This document shows, in pieces, positions 18,196 through 27,700 of a DNA stretch of 64,000 nt (its first letter is position 1; each line of letters opens with the position of its first letter). The stretch comes from Paenibacillus sp. JJ-223. Lineage in GTDB: Bacteria; Bacillota; Bacilli; Paenibacillales; Paenibacillaceae. Location: NCBI RefSeq assembly GCF_927798175.1, contig NZ_CAKMMP010000001.1:496001-560000 (forward strand). The letters run 5' to 3'. A model generated the notes under the pieces. The model had not been told where the DNA came from. It ran no database searches and worked only from the letters and a program-made list of their open reading frames with translations. A program made the position numbers and the translations under genes.

Positions 18196-20199
18196 ATGCA
18201 CGGCAGATTAAATATTCCGTTGGAAGAATCCTGGACATTTCAGGCAGATCCAAAGAACGAAGGGTTGAAACTGAAATGGCATGAACATGGCCCTTCCATG
18301 GGTGAGAACATTCAAATCCCACACACATGGAATGTGCAAAAGGGTTTGCAGGAGTTTCGTGGCACAGGCTGGTACAGCCGCACTTTTTTTGCACCTCCTG
18401 AATGGGAAGGCAGATTGCTTCGTCTGCAGTTTGATGCGGTGTATCGTGATGCCGTTGTATGGATCAATGGACAGAAGGTAGGAGAACATGCCGATTCAGG
18501 TTACACCGCGTTTGTTTTAGACATCTCAAGCGCCATCATCTTTGGAGAAAACAACAGGATTGTGGTATCGGCAAATAATGAGAACAGTCAGACAGCCCTA
18601 CCCGTAGGGAATAGCTTTGATTGGGCGGACGATGGCGGAATTATACGCGGCGTATCGCTTATCGTTAGCGGTCGCGCAGCGATCGATTATGCCAAAATCC
18701 AGGCCGTTCCTGTCTTTAACGAAGAAGGAGACAGGCGTTGCTCTCCGTACGGTTTATTATCAGGCGAGATTCATTTGTGGGAGAGTGGGGAGGCGAACAG
18801 CACCTCTCTAAGGCTTGTCGTGACCGCAGCGAGTGAAGATGGCGCACAAATTTCAGAGCAATGGGAGATCCTTAGCAACGAAGGCTTTCTACGCTTTAAA
18901 GATATCAAGGTGGAAAGCCCAAAATTGTGGCATTTCGACCATCCTCATTTGTACAAGGTGGATCTTGCTTTATACTCGGGGGATATACTCTCGGATGAGG
19001 TATCGATTGAGATTGGTTTCAGAGAGATTCGTTCAGAAGGAAGTACACTGCTGCTTAACCGAGAGCCGGTGCGTCTTATGGGGGTCGAATGGATGCCTGG
19101 ATCACATCCGGACCGAGGGATGGCTGAAACGTCGAGCCAACTTGAAGAGATGCTCCGACATATTAAAGAAGCCAATTGCGTCATCACCCGTTTTCATTGG
19201 CAGCAAGATCGCAAGCTGCTGGAATGGTGTGATCGAAACGGTTTATTAGTACAGGAGGAGATTCCCCACTGGCAAACGCCGCATGATCCTGACGACGAAT
19301 GGCTCCAGACCTCCATGCAGCATGCCCGGGAAATGATTCATCGACACTACAACCATCCATGTATCTATGCTTGGGGGCTAGGCAACGAGGTAAACGGGCA
19401 ATCTGCGGTCACGGTCCGTTATTTTGAACAATTAAAAACGCTTGTTCGCGAACTGGATGACACCCGATTTATTAACTACGTTTCCAATACGGTGCATGAA
19501 AATCCCTCCCAGGATGCGACGGGTGTAGGCGATGTTATCATGTGGAATGATTACATTGGAACGTGGCACGGCGATTTGGACAGACCCGCGGTGATTCGAA
19601 CCATTACAGAGCCTCATAAAGATAAACCTGTGATCGTTGCCGAGTATGGACTATGTGAACCTGCTTACGAGGGTGGAGACGAACGACGAAAGCAAATCCT
19701 GACGGACAACACGACGGAATACCGGAAACACCCTGGGATTGCTGCCCTTATCTATTTCAGTCTGAACGATTATCGGACACAGATGGGCGAAGCAGGGGAA
19801 GGCATGCTGCGTCAACGTGTACACGGTTCCATGACTTTGGATGGCACGCCCAAGCCTTCATATGAAGCCCTGCGTCAATTGGCTTCCCCGATTCGCGTTG
19901 CCGTAAATCTGGAAAATGGCGCGGGTAAGGTGGCAGTAACTATAGAAACTTTGGATGACATTCCATCCTATAGGACATCTGGATATACTTTAAGGCTTAT
20001 TGATCCACACGGTGATTTTTATGAACAAGAAATTCCCGAGTTGGAACCTGGAGAGCGATGCGTATTACATTTTATGGACATCCCTCAAACCGGATGGGAT
20101 GAAATTCGTTTACATGTAGAAAGACCTACCGGATTTTCGGTGACGAGCGGTTTATTAACCAGTTATGCCGGTCATTTCACCGATAACTTGGTTCCGTGA
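18196..20199 (+). CDS. Glycoside hydrolase family 2 protein
   Basis: 667 residues from the ATG at 18196, preceded by AGAGGGG; the frame extends to a GTG at 18175. GH2 layout: sugar-binding jelly roll (PHTWNVQKGLQEFRGTGWYSRTF, VWINGQKVGEHADSGYTAFVLDIS), Ig-like domain, TIM barrel with EEIPHWQTP, acid/base E398 in WGLGNEVNGQ and nucleophile E483 in VAEYGLCEP, and a short C-terminal beta domain (560-667). No signal peptide. It differs considerably from the GH2 protein at 15357, so the two probably act on different linkages of the same imported glycan. The exact substrate cannot be told from sequence alone. Confidence 0.88.
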   Translation: MHGRLNIPLEESWTFQADPKNEGLKLKWHEHGPSMGENIQIPHTWNVQKGLQEFRGTGWYSRTFFAPPEWEGRLLRLQFDAVYRDAVVWINGQKVGEHADSGYTAFVLDISSAIIFGENNRIVVSANNENSQTALPVGNSFDWADDGGIIRGVSLIVSGRAAIDYAKIQAVPVFNEEGDRRCSPYGLLSGEIHLWESGEANSTSLRLVVTAASEDGAQISEQWEILSNEGFLRFKDIKVESPKLWHFDHPHLYKVDLALYSGDILSDEVSIEIGFREIRSEGSTLLLNREPVRLMGVEWMPGSHPDRGMAETSSQLEEMLRHIKEANCVITRFHWQQDRKLLEWCDRNGLLVQEEIPHWQTPHDPDDEWLQTSMQHAREMIHRHYNHPCIYAWGLGNEVNGQSAVTVRYFEQLKTLVRELDDTRFINYVSNTVHENPSQDATGVGDVIMWNDYIGTWHGDLDRPAVIRTITEPHKDKPVIVAEYGLCEPAYEGGDERRKQILTDNTTEYRKHPGIAALIYFSLNDYRTQMGEAGEGMLRQRVHGSMTLDGTPKPSYEALRQLASPIRVAVNLENGAGKVAVTIETLDDIPSYRTSGYTLRLIDPHGDFYEQEIPELEPGERCVLHFMDIPQTGWDEIRLHVERPTGFSVTSGLLTSYAGHFTDNLVP

Positions 20200-20229
20200 T
20201 ACGGTTGTCTTCATTTCTTATATGTTATA

Positions 20230-21171
20230 TCAACCTTTTGGGATGCTCCGATATTCGGTCGGGGAGCATCCCATTATTTTTTTGAATAATCTGGAGAAAT
20301 AATAGGGGTCCTTCATACCGACAGCTCCGGAAATTTCTTTGACGCTTTTATCGGTTAAGGATAACAATTGTCCAGCACGCTGCATCTTAAGTCTAAGATA
20401 GAACTCGATGGGAGGCACGCCGGTTTCCTTGTTGAACAGGTAGATCAGATGTTGTTTGGATAATCCTAAATGACTTGCCAAATCGGGAAGCGAAAGGGAC
20501 TCCGTCAGCCGCTCCGTCATGTATTGCACGGCCTGTTCCAGATATCGTTCGTTTTTATTGTCTTGAAGCGAATGCATCAAACTAAAGCCGACGTGACTAA
20601 TGAGGTGCCGGATACACTGTGACACATAGATCTGATTGTTCATGGCGTACGGTTTATCCGACAACAAGGCATAACATTGTTCAACATCTTCAATCCACCG
20701 GGAGTGCAAGTTCAATGTAAAAGGGAGAGGTCCGACGTTCAGGGAATAGGCTCGGATCAGAGATTCGGCGTCTGTCCCTGTAAGGTGCATCCAATAAATG
20801 GACCACGGGTTTTCATTAGAGGCACCATAGCGATGCGGGGTTTCCGATGGAATAACGACAAGCTGCCGAGGTTGAATTTGAACGGTTCTGTTCGTTTCCA
20901 CCCAGCCCTCGCCCTTGACGCAGTATATGAGAATATGAGTCGGACAACCTTTTGGCCTCTCTCTGTAATGATATTTTGCTTCTGGAAAAAATCCGATATC
21001 GCTTACATGAAAATGACTTGTTAATGCGTCATTCTGTAGTTCCTTGAGCATAAATTCAGGTTGTATAAAAATCTTTTCTTCTTCGAATCCGTCGGACTTC
21101 AAATTCAGATCTGCCCCAAGCATACGTATCTCCGCCTTTGTATCAGAATATCCTTCAATAATATCATACAC
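20230..21171 (-). CDS. AraC family transcriptional regulator with cupin sensor
   Basis: 313 residues. AraC_binding cupin at about 65-160 (HILIYCVKGEGWVETN, IQPRQLVVIPSETPHRYGA, WSIYWMHLTG), then a C-terminal AraC HTH pair at about 215-310 (SLSLPDLASHLGLSKQHLIYLFNKETGVPPIEFYLRL and VKEISGAVGMKDPYYFSRLFKKIMGCSPTEYR). AAGGGA lies about 8 nt before the start. It is divergent from the DUF5107-TPR gene (130 nt), which is its likely target, and convergent with the GH2 gene. Its last codons double as the stem of a plus-strand terminator. Confidence 0.92.
   Translation of the reverse strand: MYDIIEGYSDTKAEIRMLGADLNLKSDGFEEEKIFIQPEFMLKELQNDALTSHFHVSDIGFFPEAKYHYRERPKGCPTHILIYCVKGEGWVETNRTVQIQPRQLVVIPSETPHRYGASNENPWSIYWMHLTGTDAESLIRAYSLNVGPLPFTLNLHSRWIEDVEQCYALLSDKPYAMNNQIYVSQCIRHLISHVGFSLMHSLQDNKNERYLEQAVQYMTERLTESLSLPDLASHLGLSKQHLIYLFNKETGVPPIEFYLRLKMQRAGQLLSLTDKSVKEISGAVGMKDPYYFSRLFKKIMGCSPTEYRSIPKG
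20240..20283 (+). terminator. Terminator of the GH2 gene inside the convergent araC-like gene
   Basis: GGGATGCTCC pairs with GGAGCATCCC (10 bp, 13-nt loop) and is followed by CATTATTTTTTT. The hairpin lies within the last codons of the minus-strand regulator and 40 nt after the GH2 stop. Confidence 0.6.
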
Positions 21172-21263
21172 TCCCTTATCCGAAAGGGGAATTCATAAAC
21201 CTATTGTAAGAATATAATCCATGAACTACCGACTTTCGTCAATTGTATAAAGGGGGTAGAGCC

Positions 21264-21275
21264 GTTAAATTTAAC
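21264..21275. promoter_or_regulatory. Palindrome in the divergent regulator/DUF5107 region
   Basis: GTTAAATTTAAC is a perfect 12-bp palindrome 26 nt before the DUF5107-TPR start. It could be an operator, but palindromes of this length made of A and T arise by chance. Confidence 0.3.
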
Positions 21276-21301
21276 CTATAAACACAAAGGAGGATTACGC
21301 A

Positions 21302-24300
21302 ATGAGCACAAAAGAGCCATCATCGGCTGTTTCGAGTAAGGTTCGGGTTTGGGAGGAACAAGTTGAAATCCCCACGTACGGAACGGGTAAACCGGACAAA
21401 AATCCAATGTTTCTGGAGAAGCGTGTGTATCAGGGGAGCTCTGGACGAGTTTACCCGCTTCCGGTCATCGATAAAATACTGGATGAGAAAGAAACAAAGT
21501 CATATGGCATGGCCATTCTTGAAAACGAATACGTTCGAGTCGAAATCATGCCTGAGATCGGTGGCCGGATCTATCGTGCATTAGATAAAACGAACAATTA
21601 TGATTTCGTATACTATAATCGCGTCATCAAACCGGCACTTGTCGGGCTTGCGGGTCCCTGGATTTCAGGGGGCATCGAGTTTAACTGGCCGCAGCATCAT
21701 CGACCGAACACATTTGGACCTGTGCAGCACACCATAACGGAGAATGAAGACGGCAGCGCGACCGTTTGGGTCAGTGAGATTGATCGAATGTACGGCACAA
21801 AAGTAACGACAGGTTTCACCTTGCATCCAGGCAAGGCCTATATCGAAATTACAGCGCAGTTGTACAACCGTACGTCGGAGCCGCAAACGTTTTTGTGGTG
21901 GGCCAATCCGGCCGTCGCCGTCAATGATCATACGCAAACGGTATTTCCTCCTGATGTAACGGCAGTATTCGACCATGGAAAACGCGATGTGTCCAGATTC
22001 CCGATTGCTACAGGGACCTATTACAAAATGGATTATTCCGAGGGTGTCGACATTTCCAGGTACAAAAACATTCCGGTCCCAACTTCGTATATGGCATACA
22101 AATCCGACTATAACTTTGTGGGAGGGTACGACCATAGCGTGCAAGCAGGTCTGCTGCATGTAGCCAATCATCATGTCTCCCCGGGCAAAAAGCAGTGGAC
22201 TTGGGGCAACGGGGAATTCGGTCAAGCCTGGGACCGAAGCCTGACGGATGAAGACGGACCTTACATCGAGTTGATGACCGGCGTATTCACGGACAACCAG
22301 CCTGACTTTACATGGCTCCAGCCGTACGAAGAAAAGTCGTTCACCCAGTATTTCATGCCGTACAAAAACATCGGCGTCGTCAAAAACGCCTCCATTGATG
22401 CGGCAGTGAATTTGGAGGTAGATGAAACGCTCCGCGTTGCGACGGTAATGGCCTATGCTACATCCGTCTTTGAAGGAGCGACCATCGAACTAAAGGGTCG
22501 TAAGCGTACGTATGTAGATGATCGAGTCACACTTTCTCCAGAATCCACTTACAAAACCGTCGTTACGTTGGACGAGGGGGATCAACCGCATGATTTGCTC
22601 CTAACCGTACGGAATGCCGAACAGAGTTTGCTCATCAGCTACAAGCCGGCGAAACCTTCCATCGAACAAATCCCGGATGCTGCCAAGCCGCTTCCTCTCC
22701 CGGAAGAATTGAGGAGCACAGAACAGTTGTATCTTGCCGGCCTTCATTTGGAGCAGTACCGGCATGCCACGTTCGAACCGGAAGCCTATTACGAAGAGGG
22801 ATTAAGAAGAGATGCTTCTGACATTCGGCTCAATGTCGCTTATGGCACACTGATGCTTCGAAGAGGGGAATTGAAAAAGGCGGAAACACACTTCCGTACG
22901 GCAATCGAATCATTGACCTGGCGGAATCCCAATCCGTATGATAGCGAAGCTTACTACCAACTTGGCCTGGCTCTCCGGCTTCAAGAACGGAATGAAGAGG
23001 CATTTAAGGCGTTTTATAAGGCAGTTTGGTCGGCAGCGTACCAGGATAGCGGCTACTATGCATTAAGCCAGATCGCATGCGAAAAGGGAGCGTTCTGGGA
23101 AGCGCTGGAGCTGGTAGAACGCGCATTGGTTCGAAATACAAGAAACTACAAATCAAGGCTGCTCAAAACCGCGCTGCTTCGCAAGTTGGACCGTCATGAG
23201 GAAGCCATTGCATTTGCGGACGAAACGCTGACGATGGATATTGCCGATTTCGGAGCCAGATATGAGAAATTCATGATTCTCGAAGCCATGGGAAAAAACG
23301 AAGAGGCTCAACTGGTGCGTTCGGAGCTCCGCCGATTTATGAGGGATGACGCTCATAATTACTTGAATCTGGCTTCGGATTATACGGGATGTGGTTTGTT
23401 CGCGGAAGCAGCCCGTGTGTTGGAAGAGATTTGTTCCATCCAAAATGAAAAGGCTTATCCAATGCTTCATTACACACTTGCATTTGTTTATGACAAAATG
23501 GGACAAAGCGAAACAGCGGAACATGAACGCCAGCTTGGGAGCGCAGCTGCACCTGATTACTGTTTCCCGAACAGCTTGTTCGATTTAAGCGTATTGCTTC
23601 ACACGCTCGATAAAAATCCATCGGATAGCAAAGCGCATTATTACTTGGGCAACCTCTACTATGATAAAAAACGGGCGGAAGATGCCATAAAACATTGGGA
23701 GACCTCCGTCCGCCTGGATCAGCAATTCGCCACGGCCCACCGCAATCTTGCGCTGGCTTACTACAATAAACGCAACGATGCCGAGGCTTCATTGCAGTCG
23801 CTTAACCGGGCTTTCGAATGTAATCCTAACGATGCCCGAGTATTTTACGAGCTCGATCAGCTGCATAAAAAAACGGGCGTTCCTGCACAAGAACGATTAA
23901 CGAAGCTTCAGAAGCATATGAACCTTGTAGAACATCGCGACGACCTTTATCTCGAATATGTTACGCTGCTGAATACATTAGGCCAACATCATGAAGCATT
24001 GTCGTCATTATTAAGTCGTCGTTTCCATCCTTGGGAAGGCGGAGAGGGAAAAGCGACAGGACAATATACGCTTGCACTAGTTGAGCTCGCCAAGCAAGAG
24101 AATAAACGCCAATCTTATCAAGATGCCGTTTCGCTGCTTCAACGAGCACTCCAATATCCGGAGAATCTGGGTGAAGGCAAACTTGAAGGCGCGCAGGAGA
24201 ACAATATTCATTATGAGTTGGGTATTGCCTACCAGGGACTCGGACAGCAAAAAGAGGCCGTCTATCACTGGACGCTCGCTTCAGAGGGGCTGGAGGAACC

Positions 24301-24655
24301 GGCTAGTGCGATGTATTATAATGACCAGCCGCCAGAGATGATTTTTTATCAAGGCCTTGCTTGGGATCGACTGAACAATTCAAAAGAAGCAAAACGACGC
24401 TTTAACAAGCTGATCGATTTCGCAGAAAAACATTGGTTTGATGATGTTAAAATCGATTACTTCGCCGTATCCTTACCCGATTTTCTGGTATTTGAGGATG
24501 ATTTGAACAAGCGAAATCAAACGCACTGCTTGTTCATGCTCGGGCTTGGGTTGCTTGGTCTTGGTCATAAAGAAGAAGCGAAGAAACGATTCAATGAAGC
24601 GCTGCAGTTGGAACCAAACCACCAGGGAGCGAAAATTCATCTGCAATTATGTTGA
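21302..24655 (+). CDS. DUF5107 and tetratricopeptide-repeat protein
   Basis: 1,117 residues, start supported by AAGGAGG 8 nt upstream. Residues about 40-350 are the DUF5107 beta-sandwich domain (ILENEYVRVEIMPEIGGRIYRALDKTNNYDFVYYN, GPWISGGIEFNWPQHHRPNTFGPVQH, FLWWANPAVAVNDHTQTVFPPDV), which resembles galactose-mutarotase-like sugar folds. A linker leads to about 600 residues of TPRs (for example LKKAETHFRTAIE, AEDAIKHWETSVRLDQQFATAHRNLALAYYNKR, EEAKKRFNEALQLEPNHQGA). No signal peptide. Proteins of this architecture sit in many Firmicute glycan loci; a role in handling or sensing oligosaccharides is inferred. Its terminator follows 34 nt after the stop. Confidence 0.88.
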   Translation: MSTKEPSSAVSSKVRVWEEQVEIPTYGTGKPDKNPMFLEKRVYQGSSGRVYPLPVIDKILDEKETKSYGMAILENEYVRVEIMPEIGGRIYRALDKTNNYDFVYYNRVIKPALVGLAGPWISGGIEFNWPQHHRPNTFGPVQHTITENEDGSATVWVSEIDRMYGTKVTTGFTLHPGKAYIEITAQLYNRTSEPQTFLWWANPAVAVNDHTQTVFPPDVTAVFDHGKRDVSRFPIATGTYYKMDYSEGVDISRYKNIPVPTSYMAYKSDYNFVGGYDHSVQAGLLHVANHHVSPGKKQWTWGNGEFGQAWDRSLTDEDGPYIELMTGVFTDNQPDFTWLQPYEEKSFTQYFMPYKNIGVVKNASIDAAVNLEVDETLRVATVMAYATSVFEGATIELKGRKRTYVDDRVTLSPESTYKTVVTLDEGDQPHDLLLTVRNAEQSLLISYKPAKPSIEQIPDAAKPLPLPEELRSTEQLYLAGLHLEQYRHATFEPEAYYEEGLRRDASDIRLNVAYGTLMLRRGELKKAETHFRTAIESLTWRNPNPYDSEAYYQLGLALRLQERNEEAFKAFYKAVWSAAYQDSGYYALSQIACEKGAFWEALELVERALVRNTRNYKSRLLKTALLRKLDRHEEAIAFADETLTMDIADFGARYEKFMILEAMGKNEEAQLVRSELRRFMRDDAHNYLNLASDYTGCGLFAEAARVLEEICSIQNEKAYPMLHYTLAFVYDKMGQSETAEHERQLGSAAAPDYCFPNSLFDLSVLLHTLDKNPSDSKAHYYLGNLYYDKKRAEDAIKHWETSVRLDQQFATAHRNLALAYYNKRNDAEASLQSLNRAFECNPNDARVFYELDQLHKKTGVPAQERLTKLQKHMNLVEHRDDLYLEYVTLLNTLGQHHEALSSLLSRRFHPWEGGEGKATGQYTLALVELAKQENKRQSYQDAVSLLQRALQYPENLGEGKLEGAQENNIHYELGIAYQGLGQQKEAVYHWTLASEGLEEPASAMYYNDQPPEMIFYQGLAWDRLNNSKEAKRRFNKLIDFAEKHWFDDVKIDYFAVSLPDFLVFEDDLNKRNQTHCLFMLGLGLLGLGHKEEAKKRFNEALQLEPNHQGAKIHLQLC

Positions 24656-24688
24656 GTTAAAATAGGGCCCAGTTTGGCGTGAATCATA

Positions 24689-24728
24689 AGACCACCGGTA
24701 TGCTTTTGATACCGGTGGTCTGTTTTTA
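24689..24728 (+). terminator. Intrinsic terminator after the DUF5107-TPR gene
   Basis: AGACCACCGGTAT pairs perfectly with ATACCGGTGGTCT (13 bp, 7-nt loop), followed by GTTTTT. It separates the carbohydrate locus from the surface-protein gene. Confidence 0.92.
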
Positions 24729-24797
24729 CTACTGAAACGTTGTCTCAAGGCAGCATCCCTTTTGAAGGGTGTGACTTGAATTTACCTTCGTATTATC

Positions 24798-27700
24798 ATG
24801 CGTTTACAAAACAAATGTATATTTTTCAAAGTACCTATGCACAAAAATCCAAAAAAAAGTAAAAGCAGAAAGGGTGCAAGGAATTTGAACCGAGTGAACC
24901 TGAAAAAATGGGGCGCGATCACGGCGATTACCGGAATGCTGTTTGGGCTTGCGGCCCCTGCCGGATATGCGGATCCCAGCCTTCCGTACGTTCTTCAAGA
25001 AACGGGCGCGGCTGAAGCCGACCGGACAGCGGAGAGCACGGCAGCTCAAGGCTTGCAAATTGTACATACGCCCGCAGTGGCTACCCATGCGTCGGGGCAG
25101 CCTTTGACATTATCCGCCCAAATCTCGGGGGGGCAGACCACGGTAACCGCTTCGGTGTATTACAGGGTGGATGATCAAACGCCGAAAGAAGTGGTTTTGA
25201 CGAATATGGGCGGGCAGGAATATGCTGCAACTATTGAAGGCAACCAGATCGTCGGAGGCAGCCTGAATTATTATTTCGAAGCTCGCGAAGGGGAAGGCGT
25301 GCCGGTACGCAGCAGCGAGTATGCGGTACAGATCACGGGCCAGTCGCAGCCCGACATGTCGGCACCGCTGGATATATTGATTACCGAATTGGTGCCGGAC
25401 AGTGATAACGTGAACTCGGCCGACGCCTACGAATTCGTGGAAGTATACAACAATAGCGGGCGAGAGCTTGATTTTGCAGACTTCAGGCTCCGATATAATA
25501 CGAATGTGGAGTGGCCGCTTACAGGCAGCTCCCAAGCGGTCATTCCGGCTGGAAAAGCCATCGTGCTCTGGGTCATGAACGGCAGCAACAACCATCTGAC
25601 CGTCGACGATTTTAACCGAAACTACGGAACCCAGTTGACGGAAGGCTCGGATTTGTTCCGGATCGACGGAGGTGGCGGAATGGCCAACGGCGCCGGAAGA
25701 ACCCTTGAGATCCTTGCTGCTTCGGGCATGACGCTGGTTTCGGCCTCGTATCAGAACGATGAACAGACGCAGCCGAACAAGGGAATCTTTTATCGGCACC
25801 CTGCGGCAGGCAGCGTCGACATGATCATGATGGACGGGCCGGGGACACTTCCGGCAACGCCGGGAACGGTAACGAAGGAGCAAACGGAAGCCCCGGGGGA
25901 GGCCGACCCTGGCCTTCTCATTAAGCATACACCGGTAACCGCGGCGGACGCGGCGGCGGATTTGACGATTGATGCGTCGCTGGAACATGCCGGAGCGGAG
26001 CCGGCGGATTCTACTGTGAATCTTCTATATAAAACCGCTTCGCAATCCAAGTTTACGGTCGTGGCGATGAAACCGCAGGGCGGTGTATATGCTGCTGCGA
26101 TCCCGGCGGAACAGCTCGTCGAGCCCTCTTTGGACTACCGGATTCAAGCGGTTAGCGGCGGGAAGTCGGTGATCACCGATTCCTATACGGTGCAGATCCG
26201 CAATGTTCCGGCCTTTGACCCGCAAAAGGCTCCGCAGCTGCTGGTGACGGAGGTCGTTCCGAATACCACGAATGTCAATGGAGCCGATGGCTATGAATTC
26301 GTGGAAATCTACAACAATTCGGATCAGGACATCGATTTCCGGAACTACAAGCTGTATTACCGTTACACGGATAAAGGACCGGCAGCGGATGTCATATGGT
26401 CTCCGGATAAACAGGACTTTGTGATTCCTTCCAGGCAAGCTGTCGTCTTCTGGATCATCAACAGCAGCATCCCGCATTTGACGGTCGCCGATTTTAACCA
26501 ATTTTACGGGACGGATCTGCAGGAAAACGTTAATTTGTTTAAAGTTGCGGCAGGAGGCATTTCCAACTCGGGGAAACGCGGATTTGTGGTGAAAACGAAT
26601 ACCGGCAAGGAAATCTCTGCTGCTTATTATGATGCGGATACCGTGTACGAGGACGGTAAAACGGAAACGAAGGAAAATACCGGACTCCAATATAAATACC
26701 CGGTCAATGGCAGCACTCAAATGATCAAGATCGGCAGCGGCACCCAATTCCCCGGCCCCGGCGCGTTGGAAGCCAAGCAAGTCCCCGATGTTCCGGTTAC
26801 TGTCGTGATCGACACCGTGCCGCCGACTCTCGAGGACCGGACGGGAATCACGGCGACGGACCAAAGCAAAGGCTTCGAGATCAAGGCCTGGGCAGAGGAT
26901 GACCAGCAGGTCGCATCCGTGACTTTGTACGTGAAATCCGATAAACAATCCGATTATATTCCGTACCAGCTTACCGAGGACTACGGTGATTTGCACTATC
27001 ACCATACCATTTATGCGGCGGACCTGATTGGACGAAAAACCATCGAGTACTACTACATCGTGTCCGATGGGTTTAACGAAGTGACATCGCCGAAGTACAA
27101 GGTGGATATTACCGGCGGGCCCGATCAATCCGATCTGCGTTTAAACGTGAAGGATGGCGATCTGGTCAGCGGTACGAAAACGATCAAAGGCACGGCCAAG
27201 ACGGGCAATCCGGACAGCGTTATCTTTGAAATGGACGGGCAGCCAGTCACGGCGCCGACGGGAACCGCGCTGGAGCATGACGCTTATTTTGTGTTCGATG
27301 TTAAAAACGTGGACTATTACTTCAAAAATGCGATCACGATGGGACCCGAGGAACTGAAGGACGAAACCATTCTGTATACCTTCCTGGACCCGATTACATC
27401 CTACCAGACGCTTAGCTTTCCGATCGAAGCCAGCCGCCTCAAGCCGGGCGAGGACAACACGATCTATATTCGGGCAGGTTCCAAATCCGGTCCGTTTGAT
27501 GACCGGGTAGAGGAAAACAAGGATGATTTCGAGATCAAAAACGTGCGACTTGTTTTGGCCGACGGTACCGAAATCATGGACCCGGCTTATGCCAAGCGGG
27601 ACGTGGAGATCAAAATGGGCGACTCCGCAGGAAAGCATGAAGCGATCGGGTTCCGTTTTACGCTCCCCGAAAGCCTGTTTGCGGCCAAGTCCTGGCTCTG

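Noticed and set aside
26025..27128. A 367-codon minus-strand frame
   Set aside because: Same explanation: antisense shadow of the SLH protein, rich in Arg/His/Ile typical of complement translation.
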